Shown here: one piece after another, positions 36,501 to 44,576 of the stretch
Layout: each line of letters starts with the position of its first letter
Position numbering within the stretch: the stretch's first letter is position 1
Assembly: GCF_014841135.1 (NCBI RefSeq)
Contig: NZ_JACYTN010000002.1
Coordinates: 574,263-638,262 of the forward strand
Origin: Paenibacillus arenosi
GTDB lineage: Bacteria; Bacillota; Bacilli; Paenibacillales; Paenibacillaceae
Reading direction: 5' to 3'
DNA length: 64,000 nucleotides
Position numbers and translations under genes: made by a program
Notes under the pieces: generated by a model
Told to the model about the DNA's origin: nothing
Databases searched by the model: none
What the model saw: only the letters and a program-made list of their open reading frames with translations

Positions 36501-37481
36501 CTACCACAAACTGTTACCGCTGCGACGAGCGACGGCGTTAGCAATTGTGAGTAAAATAATACTGACTACTGATTTGAACAATCCTACTGCAGCTGCATAA
36601 GAGTATCGATGATTCTCAATACCTACCCTGAGTACGTAGGTGTCTAAAACATCCGATACGCTCCAAACGATCTTATCCTTGCTCAGAAGCAATATATCTT
36701 CAAATCCAGCATTCATAATGTTTCCGATTGCCAGAATCATGAAAATGATTACTACAGGCATAATACATGGAAGCGTTATCAGGAAAATTTGTTTAAACCG
36801 GCTCGCACCGTCCATCGAAGCTGCCTCATACAAGTGAGGATCGATACCTGCAATGGCGGCCAAATATACAATTGAAGCGAATCCGATCTCCTTCCAGACG
36901 TTGGTCGTAATCAAGATAGACCAGAAATATTCAGGCATCGAAAGGAAATTCAGTGGTTCTTCAATTAAATTGAGCTTCTCTAAAATGATGTTAATACTAC
37001 CGTTGTCGACAGATAGCATCGAGATAACGAAGCCCGATACAATAACCCACGACAAGAAGTGCGGCAAGTAGCTTAACGTTTGAACAAGGCTCTTAAAGTA
37101 TTTGTTCCCCACCTCGTTAAGCATTAAGGCAAGAAGAATTGGTGCTGGGAAGCTAATTAGCAACTTCAAAAAGCTAATAACGAGCGTATTGCGTAATACT
37201 CGCTCAAAATCAGGAGAATTGAAGAAAGCTACGAAGTGCTTAAAACCAACCCAGTTACTAGCAAAAAATCCTTTAAACAAGCTGTAATCCTGGAAAGCCG
37301 TCAATACCCCATACATTGGGATATAACTAAAAACAAATACGAAGCAGAGAGCTGGCAGTACCATCAATTGAATATCGATTTGCTTTATAAAGCGCTGCCA
37401 TCCACTTTGCTTTGATGCTTTGATTTGGAGCCCGGGATCTGGCGCTGAGCCTTTGGATGTGCTCAAGTCAGTAGGCGACAT
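36501..37481 (-). CDS. ABC sugar permease (LplB/YteP-like)
   Basis: 326 residues. A cytosolic N-terminal tail is followed by six helices beginning LMVLPALCFVFVFSYIPMYG. The EAA loop LYEAASMDGASRFKQIFLITLP lies near residue 215. First gene of its operon. The ATG at 37481 follows AAGGAGAGAATGATT; an ATG two codons upstream overlaps the spacing region, and the longer ORF upstream lacks a binding site. Confidence 0.92.
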   Translation of the reverse strand: MSPTDLSTSKGSAPDPGLQIKASKQSGWQRFIKQIDIQLMVLPALCFVFVFSYIPMYGVLTAFQDYSLFKGFFASNWVGFKHFVAFFNSPDFERVLRNTLVISFLKLLISFPAPILLALMLNEVGNKYFKSLVQTLSYLPHFLSWVIVSGFVISMLSVDNGSINIILEKLNLIEEPLNFLSMPEYFWSILITTNVWKEIGFASIVYLAAIAGIDPHLYEAASMDGASRFKQIFLITLPCIMPVVIIFMILAIGNIMNAGFEDILLLSKDKIVWSVSDVLDTYVLRVGIENHRYSYAAAVGLFKSVVSIILLTIANAVARRSGNSLW

Positions 37482-37607
37482 AATCATTCTCTCCTTTCCA
37501 TCTCTCTTTATAGACTTCTGTACTACTATTGTATGAAGCAACTGCGTAAACGAATAGATGAGGAAACAACGAATTGTGATACTTTCCCATGAAGTTATAT
37601 CATTTCA

Positions 37608-37652
37608 TACAAAAAGACCTACTGAGAAAATGAATTTCACAGTAGGTCTTTT
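37608..37652. terminator. Terminator between nup and lpl-type operons
   Basis: Stem AAAGACCTACTG/CAGTAGGTCTTT with a 15-base loop; TTTTTG follows on the minus strand and TATC on the plus strand. It ends the nucleoside-importer operon. Confidence 0.85.
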
Positions 37653-37669
37653 ATCAATTACTATAAAGT

Positions 37670-38623
37670 TTAACGTTTACCAGGTTCATACGGAACACCA
37701 AGTGCAGCCGGAGAACTGGATTTTTTGGATGTAAAGATTAGAACGACAAGCGTAAGCACATAAGGAAGCAAATAGAATATTTCATTCGGAATATGCTTAG
37801 CCGCTTCTACCACTTGAATTTGGTCTTTAACCGCTTGTGCTACACCGAAGAACAAGGCAGCACCGAAAGCTCCAATTGGATGCCAACGACCAAAGATTAC
37901 AGCTGCCAAGGCAATGAACCCTTGACCAGAAATCGTATGGAAAGTAAAGCTGCTGTTCATCGTCAATGTAACGGTTGCTCCACCAAGTGACGCGATCATC
38001 CCGCCTGCTAATACAGCCAAGAAGCGCAGGCGATTTACACGAACACCTGCAGTGTCTGCCGAGCCAGGGTGCTCACCAACAGCACGTAGGCGCAAGCCTA
38101 GCGGTGTACGATACATAACGAAGTAAATAATGATAGCTAGTGCAATTGCAATATACGTAACCGGATATAGGCTAAAGAAAGCAACTCCGACGAACGGAAG
38201 TTCAGACAGAACTGGAATGCTAATTTTACTAAATACGTTGTGCAATAATGGTGTTTCCGCCGCACCATCAAACAACAATTTTACGAAGAAGAACGTAGAA
38301 CTCGCTGCCAACATGTTTACAACAATACCACTAATAACTTGGTTTGCCTTAAATCGAACGGAAGCAATAGCATGCAATAGGGCGAATAACAAGGTGAAGA
38401 TTGGTGCAGCCAAGAAACCGATCCAAGGCGCCGCTCCAGCCATACCTGCTTGCTCAGCATAATAAGTGACAACACCCGCTGTAAACGCACCAGATACCAT
38501 GAAACCTTCTAATCCTAGGTTAATTACACCTGCACGCTCAGTAATGAGACCACCCAATGCTGCAAAGATAAGCGCAGTCGCGAATACGAACGTACCATTA
38601 ATGAGAAACGCTATCATTTCCAC
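37670..38623 (-). CDS. nupQ: Nucleoside ABC transporter permease (NupQ/YufQ-like)
   Basis: 317 residues, eight to nine helices. BMP-type permease with IFAALGGLITERAGVINLGLEG near residue 20, the signature of this branched-chain-like class, and LRLRAVGEHPGSADTAGVRV near residue 182. GTG start at 38623 with AGGAGGT nine bases upstream. It overlaps the end of the preceding permease gene by 26 bases, so it is translationally coupled. With the other three subunits it should import guanosine and other nucleosides, as NupNOPQ does in Bacillus subtilis. Confidence 0.9.
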   Translation of the reverse strand: MEMIAFLINGTFVFATALIFAALGGLITERAGVINLGLEGFMVSGAFTAGVVTYYAEQAGMAGAAPWIGFLAAPIFTLLFALLHAIASVRFKANQVISGIVVNMLAASSTFFFVKLLFDGAAETPLLHNVFSKISIPVLSELPFVGVAFFSLYPVTYIAIALAIIIYFVMYRTPLGLRLRAVGEHPGSADTAGVRVNRLRFLAVLAGGMIASLGGATVTLTMNSSFTFHTISGQGFIALAAVIFGRWHPIGAFGAALFFGVAQAVKDQIQVVEAAKHIPNEIFYLLPYVLTLVVLIFTSKKSSSPAALGVPYEPGKR

Positions 38624-39707
38624 GAGCGCTCACCTCCTTCCTACGAGTCGAACGTCGAAGTTTGAATAGCACGCGCAGCATGCCTGGAGCCGCTGCAAAG
38701 AAGATGATGATACTAACAACCATACGGATTACTTCTCCTGGTACATCAGCACCAAAGCTCATTCCTTGCGAACCGTACATCAATGCTCCGAACAATGCAG
38801 CAGCCAACAATATGCCGATTGCTGTATTCATACCTAGCAACGCAACCGCAATACCGTCGAAGCCTAGCCCGGATGTCGTTGGTGCGATAGCCAAATATTT
38901 AAATACACCTAAGATTTCAAATGTACCAACTAATCCACCCATCATACCAGAAATAAAGAATGTGCGATGGATCGTCTTATTTACAGAAATACCAGCATAG
39001 TGCGCAGCATGCTTACTGGAACCAACTGCACGCAGCTCATAGCCCCACTTCGTCTTATTCATATAGAAAGAATAGCCGACTAGAAGAAGCATTGTGATTA
39101 TGAATCCCCAGTGAATGCGAGCTCCATCAAACCATTGAATTAAGAAAGGAATTTCAATACTTGCTGAATCTTGAATCAGCTTCGAACGAGCTGTCCCCTC
39201 TTCCATCATGAACATACGAACGACGATATGGCTAATATATAGCGCACTCCAGTTCAACATGATACAAGTTACAACCTCGTTGATACCTCTGCTCGTCTTT
39301 AACCAAGCAACAAGCATTCCCCATAGACCACCGAATATAGCACCTACAACGATTGCAACAATCGCATGCAGTACAGGCGGTAGATCTAGGAAATATCCTA
39401 CAAACAATGCACCGATGGAACCCATTACAATTTGTCCTTCAACCCCGATGTTGAACATTCCGCCGCGGAATGCAACCGCAACAGCCAAACCAGTCAATAT
39501 AAGAGGCATAATGGAACGTATCGTTTCACCGATATCATAAGGATTTCCTACGATTTTCTCAATCATGGACTGGTAAGCCAATATAGGCTCATAGCCCCCG
39601 ATTAGCATAACAATTGCACCGATCAGTAAGCCTAGGAAGATGGAAATGATCGAAATCCAAATGGATTCTTGTCTAAAAACATTCATGAGTGACTTAAGCT
39701 TAGCCAT
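38598..39707 (-). CDS. nupP: Nucleoside ABC transporter permease (NupP/YufP-like)
   Basis: 369 residues with about nine helices. Features are LTGLAVAVAFRGGMFNIGVEG near residue 75 and GYELRAVGSSKHAAHYAGIS near residue 222, typical of the BMP-type permease pair. The C-terminus FKLRRSTRRKEVSARG is basic and cytosolic. It overlaps the ATPase gene by 8 bases and the next permease by 26, showing a tightly coupled operon. Confidence 0.9.
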   Translation of the reverse strand: MAKLKSLMNVFRQESIWISIISIFLGLLIGAIVMLIGGYEPILAYQSMIEKIVGNPYDIGETIRSIMPLILTGLAVAVAFRGGMFNIGVEGQIVMGSIGALFVGYFLDLPPVLHAIVAIVVGAIFGGLWGMLVAWLKTSRGINEVVTCIMLNWSALYISHIVVRMFMMEEGTARSKLIQDSASIEIPFLIQWFDGARIHWGFIITMLLLVGYSFYMNKTKWGYELRAVGSSKHAAHYAGISVNKTIHRTFFISGMMGGLVGTFEILGVFKYLAIAPTTSGLGFDGIAVALLGMNTAIGILLAAALFGALMYGSQGMSFGADVPGEVIRMVVSIIIFFAAAPGMLRVLFKLRRSTRRKEVSARGNDSVSH

Positions 39708-41238
39708 TGGACGATTCTCCCCCCAACTTTCCTGCCATCATTAATCCTAATTTCTGCTCATTTGTCGCCGAAGGAGTCGTCTCTCCAACGATTTGTCCGT
39801 TGAAAATAACGAGAATGCGATCAGCTACATCCAAAATTTCATCCAATTCAAATGAAACAAGCAGTACCGCTTTGCCAGCATCACGTTCAGCAATCAATTG
39901 CTTATGCACAAATGAGATCGCACCTACGTCCAAGCCACGAGTTGGCTGTGCCGCGATGAGGAATTTCGGATTCGCTTCGATCTCGCGTGCAATAATAATT
40001 TTTTGCTGGTTACCACCAGATAAGGAACGTGCCAGAACCTCTGTGCCTGGGGTACGTATATCATAGCTCTCAATGAATCGCTCTGCTTCTTTTCTAATAT
40101 TGCTTTCTTGCAATATTCCTAGCTTGCTCATTGGACTGTTGTAATACGATTTCAGGACAGAATTCTCACTCACTGTAAAATCAAGTACAAGTCCATGCTT
40201 ATGACGATCCTGTGGAATATGTCCAACACCCCGTTCACTAACTGTACGCGGTGATAGGTTAGCCATTTCCTTACCTTCCAAACGAATGGAGCCAGACTCA
40301 ATCTTCATCATGCCAGTCAACGCTTCTATTAGTTCACTTTGTCCGTTGCCGTCTACACCAGCAATACCAACGATCTCACCAGCACGAATATCAAAGTTAA
40401 CACCACGGAGCATATCTTGACCGCTTGAATCTTTAACATGCAGATCTTTCACTTCCAACAACCGTTCACCAGGCTGTGCAGCTTCTTTATCTACATGAAG
40501 GCTTACGTTACGCCCGACCATACGCTCTGCAAGCGCTTCAGGAGAAGCTGTAGCCACTTCCAAAGTATCGATTACTTTACCTCTGCGAATAACTGTACAG
40601 CGATCTGCAATTTCCATAATCTCTTTAAGCTTGTGCGTAATGATAATGATGGATTTGCCTTCTGCCGCCAAACCTTTCAATATCGCCAGCAATTCCGTAA
40701 TCTCTTGTGGCGTCAATACCGCTGTCGGTTCGTCAAAGATTAGAATATCCGCTCCACGATATAGGATCTTCATAATTTCTACACGCTGCTGCATCCCTAC
40801 CGAGATTGTATCGACAACTGCATGTGGTTTAATATTTAAGTTATATCTATCGGATAATTCCTGAATTCGCTGCGCGGATGACTTAAGATCGATAGCTAAA
40901 CCTTTCTTCGTCTCCATACCTAGTACAATATTTTCCGTTACCGTGAACGGTGGAACTAACTTAAAGTGCTGATGAACCATTCCGATGCCGAGTTCAATCG
41001 CTTTACTAGGGGTGTCCATGGAAACAGGTTGGCCATTTATCCAAATCTCACCTTCATCTGGCTGATACAGACCAAACACCATATTCATCAGAGTCGATTT
41101 CCCGGCCCCGTTCTCACCTAGCAGCGCCAATATTTCACCTTTGCGCAACTGTAAGTCTATGCTGTCATTTGCAACGATTCCCGGAAATCGCTTGGTGAGC
41201 CCCTTAAGCTCAAGAACGATGTCGTGTTGAGCGGTCAT
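39700..41238 (-). CDS. nupO: Nucleoside ABC transporter ATP-binding protein (NupO/YufO-like)
   Basis: 512 residues, two ABC domains in tandem. First half: Walker A LLGENGAGKSTL near residue 40, signature ISVGMQQRVEIMKIL, Walker B ILIFDEPTAVL. Second half: GVDGNGQSELIEALTG (degenerate Walker A), signature LSGGNQQKIIIARE and LDVGAIS. This asymmetric layout is standard for RbsA/BMP-type ATPases. AAGGAGG precedes the ATG. It powers the two permeases downstream. Confidence 0.93.
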   Translation of the reverse strand: MTAQHDIVLELKGLTKRFPGIVANDSIDLQLRKGEILALLGENGAGKSTLMNMVFGLYQPDEGEIWINGQPVSMDTPSKAIELGIGMVHQHFKLVPPFTVTENIVLGMETKKGLAIDLKSSAQRIQELSDRYNLNIKPHAVVDTISVGMQQRVEIMKILYRGADILIFDEPTAVLTPQEITELLAILKGLAAEGKSIIIITHKLKEIMEIADRCTVIRRGKVIDTLEVATASPEALAERMVGRNVSLHVDKEAAQPGERLLEVKDLHVKDSSGQDMLRGVNFDIRAGEIVGIAGVDGNGQSELIEALTGMMKIESGSIRLEGKEMANLSPRTVSERGVGHIPQDRHKHGLVLDFTVSENSVLKSYYNSPMSKLGILQESNIRKEAERFIESYDIRTPGTEVLARSLSGGNQQKIIIAREIEANPKFLIAAQPTRGLDVGAISFVHKQLIAERDAGKAVLLVSFELDEILDVADRILVIFNGQIVGETTPSATNEQKLGLMMAGKLGGESSNG

Positions 41239-41314
41239 ACGGATTCCTCCTTAAGAAGTTCCCCCACCACTTAAGCGGCAGGGGAATTGGCAATGCATAT
41301 CGTCAAAAGTACAA

Positions 41315-42352
41315 TTACTCGCTAGGAACTTTGATTTCACCGTTGATAATTTTTGTGCGGTACTCTTCTACTTTTTCCAATACTTCTGGAGCAACGTTCT
41401 TCGTAGAAGTAGGAGCGATATCTACGCCCTTCTCTTTCAAGCCCATGTAAGTTGTTTTACCAGCTGGGAACTTGTCGCCTTCCAATTGCTTGGAAATTTC
41501 AATTACTGCGTTATCAACACGCTTAATCATAGAAGTCAAAGTAATTTCATCACCAAATGTCAAGGATTGGTCCATATCTACGCCGATAACCCAAACATTT
41601 TCACCACGTTGTTTACGCTCTTTCGCTTCATTAAATACACCGTTACCTGTCATACCAGATGCGTGGAAGATAATGTCCGCGCCACCTTCATAAATCGTAG
41701 AAGCTGCAGATTTACCTTTGTCTACACGGCTGAAGTCAGCTGTGTAAATAACTTTCAAGTTTTTCGCTGCTTCAGGGTTAACTGCTTCAACACCAGCGCG
41801 GAAGCCAACTTCGAAACGCTTAATAACCGGCAATTCCAAACCGCCAACGAATCCAAGTTTGTTTGTTTTAGTTGTAAGACCAGCAATAACACCAACCAAG
41901 AATGAGCCTTCATGCTCTTGGAACAGGACGGAAGCAACGTTAGGTGCTTGTACCTCCGCATCAATAATAGCAAGTTTAGCATTTGGATTTTCTCCTGCAA
42001 TTTGCTTAACAGGATCCATCATTGTAAAGCCTGTTGCCCATGTCAAATCATAGCCGCCCTTAACGAATTGGTTCAAGTTAGGAATGATTTCAGCGTCTTT
42101 CTTAGGCTCCATGTACTTAACACTAACACCTTTTTCATCACGAAGCTTTTGCAAGCCTTCCCACGCACTTTGGTTGAACGACTTGTCATTTACACTACCC
42201 AAGTCTGTTACGAGGCCTACTTTAAGATCACTTTTTGGTGCGGAGCCACCAGTTGCTGGATCTGTCTCTTTGTTTTTAGCACCACAACCAGACAAAACGA
42301 GCGTAAGCACCATAACACTTGCAAGCATTAATAACCAACCTTTTTTCTTCAT
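41315..42352 (-). CDS. nupN: BMP family nucleoside-binding lipoprotein (NupN/YufN-like)
   Basis: 345 residues. Lipoprotein signal with lipobox LVLSGCG (Cys near 23), then the BMP domain: KVGLVTDLGSVNDKSFNQSAWEGL near residue 45, GFTMMDPV and GVIAGLTTKTNKLGFVGGLE near residue 160, and VWVIGVDMDQSLTFGD. Family members bind purine nucleosides at the outer membrane face. First gene of the operon, with GGGGGAAC before the ATG. The upstream region is shared with the divergent Crp/Fnr regulator and has a cre match and repeated GTAAC/GTTAC boxes. Confidence 0.93.
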   Translation of the reverse strand: MKKKGWLLMLASVMVLTLVLSGCGAKNKETDPATGGSAPKSDLKVGLVTDLGSVNDKSFNQSAWEGLQKLRDEKGVSVKYMEPKKDAEIIPNLNQFVKGGYDLTWATGFTMMDPVKQIAGENPNAKLAIIDAEVQAPNVASVLFQEHEGSFLVGVIAGLTTKTNKLGFVGGLELPVIKRFEVGFRAGVEAVNPEAAKNLKVIYTADFSRVDKGKSAASTIYEGGADIIFHASGMTGNGVFNEAKERKQRGENVWVIGVDMDQSLTFGDEITLTSMIKRVDNAVIEISKQLEGDKFPAGKTTYMGLKEKGVDIAPTSTKNVAPEVLEKVEEYRTKIINGEIKVPSE

Positions 42353-42401
42353 GCGTATGTTCCCCCTATGAATGATGTATTGGAATTGCCACTACCTATC
42401 G

Positions 42402-42458
42402 TAACCTAAGTTACTAAAATGCACCATAACTTTGTTACTAGAATTATAGCTGGTAACT
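42402..42458. promoter_or_regulatory. Repeated GTAAC/GTTAC boxes in nup/crp intergenic region
   Basis: GTAAC (42402-42406) and GTTAC (42411-42415) form a 14-base palindrome GTAACCTAAGTTAC, which has the GTA-N8-TAC geometry known for Crp-superfamily operators. A second divergent pair, GTTAC (42435-42439) and GTAAC (42454-42458), lies beside it and encloses a TATAAT-like sequence read on the minus strand (42441-42450). They may be targets of the regulator encoded next to them. Binding is inferred. Confidence 0.45.
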
Positions 42459-42502
42459 AAAAACATCACCTCCACACTAAAGTAAAAGAAGTTAAGCTTG
42501 GT

Positions 42503-42517
42503 TTGAAAGCGTTTTCT
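42503..42517. promoter_or_regulatory. Catabolite-responsive element (cre) candidate
   Basis: TTGAAAGCGTTTTCT fits the cre consensus WTGNAANCGNWNNCW at every position. It lies between divergent nupN-like and Crp/Fnr genes, so CcpA could connect purine nucleoside uptake to carbon status. Confidence 0.55.
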
Positions 42518-42564
42518 AGTATATGATGACACTAGTGATACTATAAACAAGGTGGATTCATACG

Positions 42565-43305
42565 ATGATTGATGATCTGCGTCAGGTTACCTTCTTTCAG
42601 GACTTGCCTGAGCATGCTATACAAGAACTGCTTCCTAAGCTAAAACACCGTCATTTCAAGAAAAATCACACCATTATTTACGAAGAAGATACGAATAGAG
42701 ACATTTTTATTATTCGTTCCGGCTTCGTCAAAGTTTATCGCATCGAGGAAGATAAAGAGTTTATTTTCAACTTCTTCTTCCCTGGCGAAACGGTAGGCGA
42801 AGTGGAAGCTATTGATCCCGCCTCTGCTAGAATTGCTTCTATTGAAGCAATGGATAATGTTCAGGCATGGATGCTTAGCGGTGAAGACTTTATGCATCTA
42901 ACCGAACGATATCCTTCGATACTGCGTCGCGCCTATTGCCAGCTCGTAGATAACATTCGGGTATTGAATCGTAAAATATGCTACTTGTCCTTTATGGATG
43001 TTAGACGTAAATGCGCGAACCTGCTGTTAGACCTGTCAACAAACTTAGGCACTGAAGATAGCGGTTACATTCAAATTCAATATAAGTTCCCTCATCATGT
43101 TCTTGCCAATATGATAGGCGTTACGAGAGAGTCTTTGTCCAAGACACTCAAAGAATTTCAAGATGAAGGAATCATTTCGGTTAATCAGAAAACGATTACA
43201 ATTATGAATTTGAAAAAAATGTCAGATATCAGCGAATCGTCCTATATAGAACAGAAGCAGCGATTCTGGCGCCGTAAGGACACTACACATCATTTCAATG
43301 GTTAG
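42565..43305 (+). CDS. Crp/Fnr family transcriptional regulator
   Basis: 246 residues. N-terminal cyclic-nucleotide-binding-like beta roll (YEEDTNRDIFIIRSGFVKVY, FFFPGETVGEVEAID), a long dimer helix and a C-terminal winged helix with the recognition segment HHVLANMIGVTRESLSKTL near residue 175. No cysteines stand at the N-terminus, so it lacks an Fnr iron-sulfur site. The Arg-Thr pair of the cAMP pocket is not conserved (SARIAS). AAGGTGG precedes the ATG. It is divergent from the nucleoside importer and precedes deoD, so it may control nucleoside use. Confidence 0.9.
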   Translation: MIDDLRQVTFFQDLPEHAIQELLPKLKHRHFKKNHTIIYEEDTNRDIFIIRSGFVKVYRIEEDKEFIFNFFFPGETVGEVEAIDPASARIASIEAMDNVQAWMLSGEDFMHLTERYPSILRRAYCQLVDNIRVLNRKICYLSFMDVRRKCANLLLDLSTNLGTEDSGYIQIQYKFPHHVLANMIGVTRESLSKTLKEFQDEGIISVNQKTITIMNLKKMSDISESSYIEQKQRFWRRKDTTHHFNG

Positions 43306-43652
43306 TTGCTATAATGATAACTAGCAATACCCAACCGAATTTATTGTATGAATGCCTGTACCAGAATTTTTTGCTAAATGATTCTAGCACCATTGTAGTC
43401 CAACCTTCGACCTAGTCGCAGTGAAGCCGAGAACTATTTTTTTGTGAGCAAGAACACAAAATGAAAACGTTACAAAACACTGAAATGATGAATATGTGGT
43501 GTTAGGCTAGTATTCAAACAGCATTTTCGTGTCATCCTAATAAACAGCGTCTACATTGAACCTATTTTAAACCACTGGTCAATGTGAGCGTATTCAAAAA
43601 TAAGATGAGACGAAGTTGTTACATTACATGAATGACAATTTGGAGGTATAGC
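43306..43652. other. Intergenic region before deoD
   Basis: 347 bases. A TATAAT-like box occurs just after the crp-type gene (GCTATAATGATAAC, near 43311) and GTTAC elements near 43468 and 43618, but no strong promoter pair or terminator is clear. GGAGG at 43642-43646 is the deoD ribosome binding site. Confidence 0.4.
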
Positions 43653-44363
43653 ATGAGTATACATTTAGAAGCTCCACAAGGTGCAATTGCAGAGAAAGTA
43701 CTTCTTCCAGGTGACCCGCTTCGTGCGAAGCATATTGCAGAGACATTTTTAGAAGATGTGCAGTGCTATAACCAAGTTCGTAACATGCTCGGCTTTACAG
43801 GTACTTATAAAGGAGAGCGTATCTCCGTTCAAGGAACAGGTATGGGTATTCCCTCCTTCTCCATTTATGCGACAGAGCTTATTAAAGATTATGGCGTTAA
43901 AACATTGGTTCGCGTAGGTACTTGCGGAGCAATCCAACATGAAGTTCAACTTCGTGAAGTATTGATGGCACAGGGCGTTACCACAGATTCATCCATCATT
44001 TCGCATTACTTCCCTGGCCTTTCATTCTCGCCAATCGCAGATTTCGATCTTTTGCATCGTGCATACATGATTTCTCAAGAGCGTCAAATGCAAGTACGTG
44101 TTGGTAACGTTCACACATCTGACTACTTCTACTCCGAGAACCCAGAGGCTGTAAACAGACTCGGTAACTTTGGTGTAATGGCTGTTGAGATGGAAACAGC
44201 TGCATTGTACACATTGGCTGCAAAACATGGCGTTAAAGCTTTGTCCTTGCTAACAGTGAGCGATCACATTCTAACTGGTGAGCAAACTAGCTCCCAAGAG
44301 CGCCAAACAACGTTCAACCAAATGATCGAGCTTGCGCTTGATGCGATCGTTGAAGGTAAATAA
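43653..44363 (+). CDS. deoD: Purine nucleoside phosphorylase DeoD
   Basis: 236 residues, normal for the hexameric DeoD class. It splits purine nucleosides with phosphate into base and ribose-1-phosphate. Motifs are [16 protein letters not shown] near residue 15, [17 protein letters not shown] near 64, RVGTCGAIQ near 87, and the catalytic [11 protein letters not shown] near 180 with SDHILTGE near 204. The ATG at 43653 has GGAGG seven bases upstream; an upstream ATG at 43632 lacks one. It works with the nucleoside importer encoded nearby, in purine salvage. Confidence 0.95.
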   Translation: MSIHLEAPQGAIAEKVLLPGDPLRAKHIAETFLEDVQCYNQVRNMLGFTGTYKGERISVQGTGMGIPSFSIYATELIKDYGVKTLVRVGTCGAIQHEVQLREVLMAQGVTTDSSIISHYFPGLSFSPIADFDLLHRAYMISQERQMQVRVGNVHTSDYFYSENPEAVNRLGNFGVMAVEMETAALYTLAAKHGVKALSLLTVSDHILTGEQTSSQERQTTFNQMIELALDAIVEGK

Positions 44364-44375
44364 TATTTGTTACAC

Positions 44376-44412
44376 ACAACCGGGTATTCCTATGAGGATG
44401 CCCGGTTTCTTT
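44376..44412 (+). terminator. Terminator of deoD
   Basis: AACCGGG/CCCGGTT stem (44378-44384, 44401-44407), followed by TCTTTTC. Confidence 0.8.
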
Positions 44413-44576
44413 TCGTGCCCACTACTTTCGTACTTATGGTATAAAGACATGCCAAAACGGGAAATACAATGCTGTATGTTGTGTTCAATAACTCATTATG
44501 GTATAGTTACCTTCCTGTTTTTTACGTACTTAAGAATGCATTGCTATTTCAATCTACTCTTAGGAGGTAACTGAAA

